From Epidermidibacterium keratini (lineage in GTDB: Bacteria > Actinomycetota > Actinomycetes > Mycobacteriales > Antricoccaceae), in contig NZ_CP047156.1 of assembly GCF_009834025.1 (NCBI RefSeq), positions 1,302,001 through 1,366,000 of the forward strand: a stretch of 64,000 nucleotides of DNA, given 5' to 3'. The translations under genes and the position numbers were made by a program. This document shows, piece after piece, positions 1 through 6,999 of this stretch; position 1 is the first letter of the stretch; each line of letters opens with the position of its first letter. The notes beneath the pieces are model-generated. The model saw only the letters and a program-made list of their open reading frames with translations. It did no database searches and was not told the DNA's origin.

Positions 1-2
1 AT

Positions 3-656
3 CAGTTCTTCTGGCAGCACTCTGCGGTGCTGCACGATCGGCTTGACGCCCCCGGTTTCGCGGAGAAGATCTACTCTGAACCAGCGCAGATCCTGCGACT
101 CGGCAGAGATCGGGCCGGGATGGTTGTGCCGTGGATTGATGAGATGGTCGCGCTCAGCGTTGAGAGACGGTTCCGAGAGAGATTCAACCGACTCCAGGCA
201 CTCTGGTTCGCTGTCATGGATGTGCTCGGACCATTCATCCGGGTCTCGCCTGCGAGGCTGACACCATTGCAGCGTGCACGCGCGCGTCCAGTGCTGCCGC
301 GCAGTCGCAGGTTAGCCCCTCTCCGTCCGGAGGCGCTGCTGGCACGGGAGGCACTGCATGAAAACGTCGCCTATAGGTGGACACTCCACGAGCTGTCCGA
401 GAGGGTGCGGCTCTCCCCGCAGCAATTGACCCGTGTGTTCGTCGATGCCTTCGGGAAGACCCCGATCGCGTATCTGACGATGCTTCGCGTGCAGGAGATG
501 GCCAGGCTGCTGCGCGAGTCCGATCTTTCTGTCGCAGCAGTAGGTCGTTGCGTCGGCTGGTCCAGCCGTTCACGGGCGACGGAGGCATTCATCGAGCACG
601 TCGGGCTCAGCCCGAGTCGCTACCGCTCCATGCGCCCGGTTGTCGCGGATAGATAG
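3..656 (+). CDS. AraC-family transcriptional regulator (5' end missing)
   Basis: The reading frame is open to the window edge, so the start lies to the left. The C-terminal 90 residues form a typical AraC double helix-turn-helix: a first helix pair around WTLHELSERVRLSPQQLTRVF, then the conserved K-x-P-x-x-Y-L segment (KTPIAYLTMLRVQEMARLL) and a second HTH ending in GLSPSRYRSM. The upstream part is an effector or dimerisation region that I cannot place. Its ligand and targets are unknown. It is followed by about 245 bp without a gene. It may be ICE cargo, since the ICE left end is not seen. Confidence 0.85.
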   Translation, partial: QFFWQHSAVLHDRLDAPGFAEKIYSEPAQILRLGRDRAGMVVPWIDEMVALSVERRFRERFNRLQALWFAVMDVLGPFIRVSPARLTPLQRARARPVLPRSRRLAPLRPEALLAREALHENVAYRWTLHELSERVRLSPQQLTRVFVDAFGKTPIAYLTMLRVQEMARLLRESDLSVAAVGRCVGWSSRSRATEAFIEHVGLSPSRYRSMRPVVADR

Positions 657-857
657 CAGCAGAGTCGTCCGGGAAATCATCACTTCGTCCGGCGTCCGAC
701 CGGACTCAGCTGCTTCCAGCCCTACGCAGGCTCTGAGGCTGATACGCCAGTAGGTCCACGTCAGGTGCCGCCCGTGTCCTGACGGCCAACCTACCGACTG
801 TTCCGTTCGCTGACCGTCTGACTCGCCGGAAGCTCCTGGCTCACCTCGCTGGTGCAA

Positions 858-883
858 GGCCAGCCGCGACCTCGCGGCTGGCC
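858..883. promoter_or_regulatory. Perfect 12-bp inverted repeat before the ardC-like gene
   Basis: GGCCAGCCGCGA (858-869) is followed after two bases by its exact reverse complement (872-883). It lies 20 bp upstream of the ArdC-like start, directly ahead of the AGAGGAGG ribosome-binding site. There is no T-run, so a simple intrinsic terminator is unlikely. An operator or an RNA hairpin controlling translation of the first gene of this operon is the most natural reading (inference). The rest of 657-902 shows nothing I can name. Confidence 0.6.
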
Positions 884-902
884 TGCCGAGAGGAGGCCGA
901 CG

Positions 903-1988
903 ATGGCGACGAGGGAGGAAGCCCGCCAACAGCGGGAAGCGAAGCTCGACGAGCTCCACGAGAAGCTCACCGGTGCCGTCGAACGGCTGGTCACCGGTGA
1001 GGACTGGGCCGATGCGATGCGGTTCGCTGCCCGGTTCCGGTCGCGGAGCTTCAACAACGTCTGCCTGATCTGGGAGCAGCACCAGGCCGCATTCGAGGCC
1101 GGCGGGGTGCCCGAACCGTTCCCCACCCTGGTCGCGGGATACAAGCAGTGGCAGCAGCTGGGCCGACAGGTCGAGAAGGGCCAGGCCGGGTATCAGATCC
1201 TCGCCCCGGTCACTGGCAGGTTCGCCTCGACGAACCCGGCCGATCCGGACTCCTGGCGGCGTCTGAACCGGGGTGAGAAGCCGAAGCCCGGTGAGGTCGT
1301 GCGCTCCCGCATGGTCGGCGTGCGCCCGGCCTACGTCTGGGACGCCTCCCAGACCAGCGGCGATCCGATCCCCGAACGGCCAGCGCCACGGCTGCTCGCT
1401 GGCGAAGCCCCCGAAGGTCTGCGCGAGGGTCTGGCGGAGCAGGTCACGGCGGAGGGGTTCGAGCTGCTGTGGGTGCCGCACGAGGGCATGATCGGCGGCG
1501 CGAACGGGCTGACGAACTACTCGACCCGGCAAGTCGCCGTGCGCACGAACATGGACGACGCCGCGCAGGTGAAGACTCTCGCCCACGAGCTCGGGCATGT
1601 GCTGATGCATGGGCCGGACCAGGAGGAGGCGCGGCAGCATCGCGGGATCGGTGAGGTCGAGGCCGAATCGGTGGCGCTGATGATCGGCGCCGCCCACGGC
1701 ATGGACACCACGGGCTACACGATCCCGTACGTGGCCGGGTGGGCGGCGAACGTCGACGGGAAGAACCCGGTCGAGGTCGTGCAGGCCGCCGGTGAGCGCA
1801 TCCGCAAGACCGCGCTCAGCATCCTCGACGGCCTCGACACGAACCAGGTGCCCGACGGCACACCGCCCGGGCTGGAACGCGACGGCCCGGCCCCGAAGAG
1901 CCCACGGCAGGACACGCCCGGTCGGCAAGTGGCGCCGTTGCCGGCGCCGGAGCGGGCCGCTGCGGTCGTGTTGGGGCGGGGGCTGTGA
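903..1988 (+). CDS. ArdC-like antirestriction protein with zinc metallopeptidase domain
   Basis: A 361-aa protein. The N-terminal ~130 residues resemble the ArdC ssDNA-binding region (FRSRSFNNVCLIWEQ, then a KQWQQLGRQVEKGQ segment). A metallopeptidase domain follows with the zincin motif HELGHVLMH at about residue 228 and a downstream EVEAESVAL glutamate. ArdC proteins of conjugative plasmids protect incoming DNA from restriction, and the pSa ArdC travels to the recipient with the DNA. The start at 903 has an excellent AGAGGAGG six bases upstream; earlier in-frame GTG codons lack one. The protein ends in L-G-R-G-L, a tail shared with other proteins of this element. Its stop overlaps the next start (TGATG). 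Confidence 0.85.
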   Translation: MATREEARQQREAKLDELHEKLTGAVERLVTGEDWADAMRFAARFRSRSFNNVCLIWEQHQAAFEAGGVPEPFPTLVAGYKQWQQLGRQVEKGQAGYQILAPVTGRFASTNPADPDSWRRLNRGEKPKPGEVVRSRMVGVRPAYVWDASQTSGDPIPERPAPRLLAGEAPEGLREGLAEQVTAEGFELLWVPHEGMIGGANGLTNYSTRQVAVRTNMDDAAQVKTLAHELGHVLMHGPDQEEARQHRGIGEVEAESVALMIGAAHGMDTTGYTIPYVAGWAANVDGKNPVEVVQAAGERIRKTALSILDGLDTNQVPDGTPPGLERDGPAPKSPRQDTPGRQVAPLPAPERAAAVVLGRGL

Positions 1989-2896
1989 TGTCCGAGAGCA
2001 GGTTTACTCGGGCGGTCCGGCAGATGGATGCGTCCTGGCCGCTGGGGCGGGCCGCGATGGTGTTCGCGCAGTCCGGGGTGCCGGTGTTCCCGTGCGCGCC
2101 GGAGGGCAAGCAGCCGATCACCCGACGCGGCTTCCACGACGCCACCACCGACCCGGCGCAGGTGGAGGCCTGGTGGCGCAGGTTCCCGGCGGCGAACATC
2201 GGCATGCCCACCGGCCGAGCCTCGGGCGTCTCCGTGGTGGATGTCGATGTGCACGGCGTCAACGGCTTCGACGCGATCCGCGCCGCGCGGCGGGAGGGGC
2301 TGGTGCATGGCTGGGAGACGATGGTGCGCTCACCGACCGGCGGCCTGCACATCTACTTCCCGGCCGCCGACAGTGAACAGCCGTCGTGGCAGGCCGGCCG
2401 TGCCGGGGTGGATTTCCGTGGGGATCGCGGCTACATCATCGTCCCGCCCTCGCGCCGCCAGATCGACGGCGAGAGCGTGCTCTACCGCCCCACCTCGTTC
2501 GCCCCCACCGACGGGCGGGCGCTGGATGCGCAGCGCCTGCGGGAGTTTCTCACCCCGCCCCGGCCCCGCCCGAAGACCGGCCCGATCTCGGATGCAGGGG
2601 CGATGGTGGATGCGGGTCGGATGGCGTCCTGGCTGAGCGGGCAGTCCACGGATCGCAATCTCAAGCTGTTCTGGGCCGCCTGCCGCCTCGCCGAGGGCAA
2701 TGTGCCGGTCTCCGAGGCGCTGGATGCGTTTGCGAGCGTGGAGCAGCCGGATTTCGGGCAGCGGGAGATCACTCGCACCGTCGAGTCCGCCTACCGCACC
2801 ATCACCACCGGTGTCGGCACCTCGACCCGGGCCGAGTCCGTGCCGGAGAGATTCGGGCCGGTGCCGGCTGCGACGCGGGCGGGCCGGGGGCTGTGA
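1988..2896 (+). CDS. Bifunctional DNA primase/polymerase (prim-pol domain)
   Basis: A 302-aa protein with an archaeo-eukaryotic primase-type prim-pol fold: the VFPCAPEGKQPI start of the domain, the catalytic acidic motif VVDVDVHG (about residue 85), SPTGGLHIYF, and DFRGDRGYIIVPPS. These match the N-terminal prim-pol domain common in actinobacterial phages and ICEs. No helicase domain is attached, so it probably primes replication of the transferred strand together with host enzymes. It starts inside the stop of the ArdC-like gene and its own stop overlaps the next gene. It also ends in A-G-R-G-L. Confidence 0.87.
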   Translation: MSESRFTRAVRQMDASWPLGRAAMVFAQSGVPVFPCAPEGKQPITRRGFHDATTDPAQVEAWWRRFPAANIGMPTGRASGVSVVDVDVHGVNGFDAIRAARREGLVHGWETMVRSPTGGLHIYFPAADSEQPSWQAGRAGVDFRGDRGYIIVPPSRRQIDGESVLYRPTSFAPTDGRALDAQRLREFLTPPRPRPKTGPISDAGAMVDAGRMASWLSGQSTDRNLKLFWAACRLAEGNVPVSEALDAFASVEQPDFGQREITRTVESAYRTITTGVGTSTRAESVPERFGPVPAATRAGRGL

Positions 2897-3777
2897 TGGG
2901 CGGGCTGTCGGGGCGGCGATGGGCGGTGGTCGCGGCCGCGTCGGGGACGGTGCTGATCGGCGGCGGCGCGTTCTGGCTGAGCTTCGTCGCTCTGGCCGAT
3001 CTCGCGGTGCGCTCGGGCATCACCAGGAACCAGGCGTGGATCTGGCCGCTCTTGGTGGACGGGCTGATCGTGGTCGCGACCGTCGCGGTCGTCGCCCTCG
3101 ACGGGCATCGGGCGGCCTGGTACCCGTGGGTGCTGCTGATCGCCGGGGCGCTGATGTCGGTGAGCGCGAACGCCGCGCACGCCCTCGTCGCCGCTGACGC
3201 CTCCGTGCCGGGCCTGCTCGCGGCCATCGTCGCCGCGGTCCCGCCGCTCGTGCTGCTGGCCTCCACGCATCTGACGACGGTCCTGACCCGCTCCACCAGA
3301 ACCCCGGTCCCCACGCCGATCACCCCCACCCCGGAGTCAGGATCGGCGCTGGAGGTCTCCGAGACCGCTGGCGCGCAGGCACAGGCCGCACCGCTCCTTC
3401 TGCCGGAGCTTCCCGAGCGGCCACGTTCGGCCACGGGCATCGCGGTAGCGACACCGCCGGCCCCGGCCGCCAAGGTGCTGGGCGAGCAGACAGAGCCTGA
3501 CCGATCGGATGTGCCCGTGCTGGAGGCGGTGGCCGAAACCCCATCGGCTGAGCCCGACCCGCCAACGTTGGCAGGTGCTGGGCGGCGGGAACGGGCGGCA
3601 GTGCTGCGGGGGCGGGGCTGGTCGAACAAGGCGATCGCGCGCGAACTCGGCGTGCACGCCTCGACCGTCGGCCGCTGGTTCCCCCGCACCGATCCCGCGC
3701 CCGCCGCAGACCAGGAGACCTCGGCAGTGCCCGAGCACCACAACGAATCAGATGAGGAGAAGGAGCAGAAATCATGA
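2896..3777 (+). CDS. DUF2637 membrane protein with C-terminal helix-turn-helix
   Basis: A 293-aa protein. The first ~130 residues contain four predicted membrane segments with the GGAFWLSFVALADLAVRSG and WPLLVDGLIVVATVAVV pattern of DUF2637, the family of spread-type proteins (SpdB) of actinobacterial plasmids. A Pro/Thr-rich linker follows. Residues ~230-265 (GRRERAAVLRGRGWSN, KAIARELGVHASTVGRWF) form a homeodomain-like HTH typical of transposase or resolvase DNA-binding regions. The protein may tether ICE DNA to the membrane (inference). The ATG overlaps the previous stop. Confidence 0.8.
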   Translation: MGGLSGRRWAVVAAASGTVLIGGGAFWLSFVALADLAVRSGITRNQAWIWPLLVDGLIVVATVAVVALDGHRAAWYPWVLLIAGALMSVSANAAHALVAADASVPGLLAAIVAAVPPLVLLASTHLTTVLTRSTRTPVPTPITPTPESGSALEVSETAGAQAQAAPLLLPELPERPRSATGIAVATPPAPAAKVLGEQTEPDRSDVPVLEAVAETPSAEPDPPTLAGAGRRERAAVLRGRGWSNKAIARELGVHASTVGRWFPRTDPAPAADQETSAVPEHHNESDEEKEQKS

Positions 3778-4178
3778 ACCCCTACGAGCAGAACAACCCC
3801 GGCAGGCAGGACACGCCCCCGCCGGAGACGACCCGCCCTGACCGGGCGGAGACACCGGGTGCTCCGGAGGCGATCCAAGCCGCCGACGTCACCCGCACAA
3901 CCGGTGCCAAGACTGAGACTGCGGATGTTGATCCGGCACTGCGCAAGGCGCGCGGGGTTGACTGGGTACGCACCTCGGACCTGATGGCGAGAGGCACCGG
4001 GCAGATCTCACGCCTGGCGATCGACTTCGAGGCGAACCTCGCACACAAGGCCCACGACGGCCTCGCCCGCGGCGTCACGCGCCTGGGTGCAAAGGAGCGT
4101 GAGCTGCCCCCGATCTCGGCGTTCGGCCGCAGTACGAGCCGTGACGGGGCCGGGCGCGGCCCGGTCGGAATGAACTGA
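3774..4178 (+). CDS. Conserved ICE protein of unknown function
   Basis: A 134-aa hydrophilic protein whose ATG overlaps the previous stop by four bases (ATGA), so it is probably translationally coupled. The first 55 residues are Pro/Thr/Asp-rich and look disordered. Residues 60-115 (WVRTSDLMARGTGQISRLAI, DFEANLAHKAHDGL) look helical. I do not recognise a domain. Its place between the DUF2637 gene and the ParB-like region suggests a DNA-processing accessory role, which is inference only. Confidence 0.7.
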   Translation: MNPYEQNNPGRQDTPPPETTRPDRAETPGAPEAIQAADVTRTTGAKTETADVDPALRKARGVDWVRTSDLMARGTGQISRLAIDFEANLAHKAHDGLARGVTRLGAKERELPPISAFGRSTSRDGAGRGPVGMN

Positions 4179-4245
4179 GGTGACCGGCCATGACCACGAC
4201 CATGCCCGGCGCCGAACGCCGAGCACCAGGTGTCGGAGAAGGCGA

Positions 4246-4254
4246 GTGCACCTG
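4246..4254 (+). promoter_or_regulatory. GTGCACCTG element, copy 1
   Basis: One of six identical 9-mers found just upstream of ICE genes on the plus strand. Here it lies 22 bp before the ATG at 4277. The segment CACCTGCCTGCC can fold onto AGGAGGTG at 4261-4268, which would hide the ribosome-binding site of the following gene. The other copies are at 6272, 8988, 14077, 17956 and 20284. Confidence 0.55.
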
Positions 4255-4276
4255 CCTGCCAGGAGGTGCCGAACCC

Positions 4277-5164
4277 ATGACGACCACGACTCACACAGGT
4301 TCCCCGCAGCGGGGGCCTGAGAACTACACGACCAGCGCCGGGCTGCGTGCCCTGCTGGCCCGGCTCCACGCGGCCGGGCCCGGGGCATGGGCGCGGGACC
4401 CGGTCGCCGGCGAGCTGATGCAGTATGCGGCGCAGAAGTACGCCGCGCTGGCGCGCAAGCACTCGTTGGACCCGTGGGAGGCCGCCAGCGCCGCGTTCGA
4501 TGTGATGCGCACCCGCTCCGCCCGGGAGGCGATCGACCCGTGGGGCGTGGTCACGCACGCGGTGCGGATCACCTGCATCGCCGAGGAGCGCGCCCAGGGG
4601 CTGCTGTGCTCGACCCATCAGGCCCGCCGCCCGCACATCTCCGCGTTCCACGACGCCGAGCGAATCTCCGACAGGGAGACGCCGCTGTCGGAGTATCACC
4701 CCGCGTTCCAGGTCACCGACCCCGAACCCGATCCCGACGGCACCGGAGACGCCGGAGACGGTGACGGTGGCGGTGGTGGTGTGGTGGGGGTGGCGATGTC
4801 GGCGTCGTCGGCGGCTGAGGACGCGATCGCGCTGGTGACGATGCTCGGCTGGGAGCCCGCGACCGCGCGGGCGTCGGTGGAGCACATCTGCGGGGCGCTG
4901 GCGAAGGCCGGGGCGCGGCATACCGCGTTCGAGACCCTGCGACGTGACCAGCACGCCCGCGCGCTGCTGGATCTGCCGGGCCGGTCCTGGACCGGGCTGC
5001 TCAAGGCGCTGCTGGGCAACCCGCACCCGGCGCTGGCGGCGACCAGCGCGGGCCGCGGGGTGCTGCTGCGGCTGCTGATCGGCGAGACGATCCCGATGCT
5101 GCTGCGCGATGACGATCTCGTGCTCACCATCTGCCTGGCCGCCCCACGACAGGCCCGGAAGTAA
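4277..5164 (+). CDS. Conserved ICE protein, sigma-region-2-like N-terminus (function unknown)
   Basis: A 295-aa protein from the ATG at 4277, which has AGGAGG nine bases upstream. An in-frame ATG at 4190 is possible but would put the GTGCACCTG element and a low-complexity leader inside the protein. Residues 15-105 are helical (LRALLARLHAAGPGAW, MQYAAQKYAALARKHSLDPW, THAVRITCIAEERAQGLL) and resemble region 2 of ECF sigma factors; the similarity is weak. An acidic, glycine-rich hinge (PDGTGDAGDGDGGGGG) precedes a second helical domain. No catalytic motif is seen. It may be a regulator of the conjugation operon. Confidence 0.65.
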   Translation: MTTTTHTGSPQRGPENYTTSAGLRALLARLHAAGPGAWARDPVAGELMQYAAQKYAALARKHSLDPWEAASAAFDVMRTRSAREAIDPWGVVTHAVRITCIAEERAQGLLCSTHQARRPHISAFHDAERISDRETPLSEYHPAFQVTDPEPDPDGTGDAGDGDGGGGGVVGVAMSASSAAEDAIALVTMLGWEPATARASVEHICGALAKAGARHTAFETLRRDQHARALLDLPGRSWTGLLKALLGNPHPALAATSAGRGVLLRLLIGETIPMLLRDDDLVLTICLAAPRQARK

Positions 5165-5204
5165 CCGGGGACCACGAAGAGAGGACTGAGAGGGGTGAGT
5201 GGTG

Positions 5205-6263
5205 ATGAGTATCGAACTGCAACGCACCGTGGAGTCGATTCAGGTCGGTGCCCGTCATCGCGCCGACCTCGGCGATATCCAGGCTCTGGCTGACTCGATC
5301 CGCGAGCACGGCCTGTTGCAACCGATCACGGTCACCCCCGAAGGGGTGCTGGTGTGCGGGCGACGCCGGCTGGAAGCGATCCGGCTGCTGCACTGGCGCA
5401 CGGTCAGCGTGTGGGTGCGATCGGGTGTCTCGACCCGGTTGGGGCATCTGCTGGCCGAGCAGGACGAGAATGCGCACCGCAAGCCGCTCAACCAGCTGGA
5501 GGCCGCCGCCCTGTACCGCGAGCTCAAGCAGCTCACGACCGAGGACGCCCAGCGCCGCGATGTCGTAACCCGCTTCTCGGCGGAGAATCAGCCCGGTGCT
5601 GACGGGGGTGCCAAATTGGCACCCCCGTCAGGGGGTGTCGGTGGGAGGAGCCGCGCGCAGGCCGCGCGGATGGTCACCGGCCGCGCCTCGTACACGACGC
5701 TGGAGAAGATCTCGGCGATCCAGGCCATGGCCGAGAACCCCGAGAATCCCGAGGCGCTGCGCGAGCAGGCGACGACGGAGCTGGCGGGGATCGAGGCCGG
5801 CGGGCCGGTCGACCCCGCCTATCAGCGCCTGCGCGGCCAGGTCGAGCAAGCGGACGCCTCTCGCCAGGCGTCGCTGCGCGCGATGGCCCAAGAGGCCGTC
5901 GCCCGTGTCACCGCCGCTGGACGCACCAAGCCCCGCACGCACACCTCGGCCCGGCCGGCGGTGGTGCCGGGGCGGTGGCCGGTGACGGCGTTCGTGCAGA
6001 CCTGGACCTCCCTGGCGGAATGGTGGACCCACTACGACGTGGACGAGCTCGCCCGCGACCTCACCGAGGAGCAGGCCGGCATCTTCCTCGACGTCGCCGA
6101 CGGCACCAGCGCCTTCGCCGCCCGCCTGCGCATCTCCCTCGACACCACCGGCCACGACGTCGAGACGACAACCGAGGAGCCCCGCACCGACGAGGACACC
6201 GGCCCCGGCGCTGATGCCGAATCAGGCGAGAGCGTCTCTCGGCAGCATCTGCGTGCTCTGTGA
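5205..6263 (+). CDS. ParB-like DNA-binding protein
   Basis: A 352-aa protein. Residues 1-100 form a ParB/Spo0J N-terminal domain: DLGDIQALADSIREHGLLQP and ITVTPEGVLVCGRRRLEAIR, then an HTH-containing segment (NQLEAAALYRELKQL). ParB-like proteins bind centromere-type palindromes and can act in partition, regulation or copy control. A 31-bp palindrome lies inside the gene and codes for the linker GADGGAKLAPPSGG. The C-terminal half carries a helical domain (ALREQATTELAGIEAG, WTSLAEWWTHYDVDEL). No ParA gene is in the window. GTG codons at 5199 and 5202 are alternative starts. Confidence 0.8.
   Translation: MSIELQRTVESIQVGARHRADLGDIQALADSIREHGLLQPITVTPEGVLVCGRRRLEAIRLLHWRTVSVWVRSGVSTRLGHLLAEQDENAHRKPLNQLEAAALYRELKQLTTEDAQRRDVVTRFSAENQPGADGGAKLAPPSGGVGGRSRAQAARMVTGRASYTTLEKISAIQAMAENPENPEALREQATTELAGIEAGGPVDPAYQRLRGQVEQADASRQASLRAMAQEAVARVTAAGRTKPRTHTSARPAVVPGRWPVTAFVQTWTSLAEWWTHYDVDELARDLTEEQAGIFLDVADGTSAFAARLRISLDTTGHDVETTTEEPRTDEDTGPGADAESGESVSRQHLRAL
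5600..5630. repeat. 31-bp near-perfect palindrome inside the ParB-like gene
   Basis: TGACGGGGGTGCCAA (5600-5614), one central A, then the exact complement TTGGCACCCCCGTCA (5616-5630). The 15-bp arms have no mismatch. The encoded linker (DGGAKLAPPSG) shows no sign of needing such exact symmetry. It could be a parS-like binding site for the protein that the gene encodes, an oriT-type hairpin, or a mobile palindromic insertion tolerated by the linker. Confidence 0.75.
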
Positions 6264-6271
6264 CCGGGTGC

Positions 6272-6280
6272 GTGCACCTG
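6272..6280 (+). promoter_or_regulatory. GTGCACCTG element, copy 2
   Basis: The element sits six bases before the ATG at 6287, exactly where a ribosome-binding site would normally be, and there is no purine-rich site. Copy 5 at 17956 has the same layout: the element, GG[G/C]CGGC, then ATGA. Confidence 0.55.
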
Positions 6281-6286
6281 GGCGGC

Positions 6287-6967
6287 ATGAAGACTTTCGC
6301 TGACTCCCGCCCGCGCACCCGCCTGATCGTCCTGCTCGCCGCCGGCCTGGTGATCGTGCTCCTGGCCGGCATCGGGATCTACGGCCTGATCCTCGGCCCC
6401 GACACCAGCCCACCCCACGACCGTGACCCCGAGCCGGGCGCGTCGTCGAGTCCGGTCGAGTCCGGCACGCCACGGCCGGGGCGGATCGCTGCGGTGGTCG
6501 GGTCCGGGGACCCGGAGGAGTTCGCCCGCAACGTCGCGACGGCGGTGTTCGCCTGGGATACCGGGTCGGGGCTGATGCCGCTGGACTACACGAGCGTGCT
6601 GATGGAGGTCGCCGACCCGACCGGCACCGAGCAGGCCGGCCTCGCCTCCGATATCGCCGCCTATCTGCCCACGCGGGAGGCATGGGTCGAGCTGCGCCAG
6701 TACGCCACCACCCAGCACCTGGAGATCACCGATGCGTTCGTGCCCGGAGCGTGGGCGACCGCGCAGGAGCAGGCGCAGCCGGGGCAGCTGGTGGAGGGGA
6801 CGACGGCGATCACGATCGAAGGCGTCCGCCACCGTGCCGGGGTGTTGAACGACGAACCCGTCGACTCCGCGCACGAGGTGGCGTTCACCGTGTTCGTGGT
6901 CTGCGAGCCCGCCTACGACACCTGTCATCTGCTGCGGCTGTCCGAGCTGGACAACCCCCTGCGCTGA
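6287..6967 (+). CDS. VirB8/TcpC-like conjugation protein
   Basis: A 226-aa bitopic membrane protein: a short basic N-terminus (KTFADSRPRTR), one membrane helix at residues 12-34 (LIVLLAAGLVIVLLAGIGIY), a Pro/Ser linker, then an extracytoplasmic domain of about 170 residues (DPEEFARNVATAVFAWDTGS ... YTSVLMEVADP) with the NTF2-like pattern of VirB8 and TcpC mating-pore scaffolds. Assignment rests on layout and neighbours more than on strict motifs. The GTG at 6260 would overlap the ParB-like stop; the ATG at 6287 matches the layout of copy 5 of the GTGCACCTG element. Confidence 0.7.
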   Translation: MKTFADSRPRTRLIVLLAAGLVIVLLAGIGIYGLILGPDTSPPHDRDPEPGASSSPVESGTPRPGRIAAVVGSGDPEEFARNVATAVFAWDTGSGLMPLDYTSVLMEVADPTGTEQAGLASDIAAYLPTREAWVELRQYATTQHLEITDAFVPGAWATAQEQAQPGQLVEGTTAITIEGVRHRAGVLNDEPVDSAHEVAFTVFVVCEPAYDTCHLLRLSELDNPLR

Positions 6968-6999
6968 CCCGAGAGGTCTGGGGAGAAAGGAGGGGCGTG

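Noticed and set aside
852-902. Earlier GTG start for the ArdC-like protein
   Set aside because: It would run through the 12-bp hairpin and lacks a ribosome-binding site, while ATG 903 has an ideal one.
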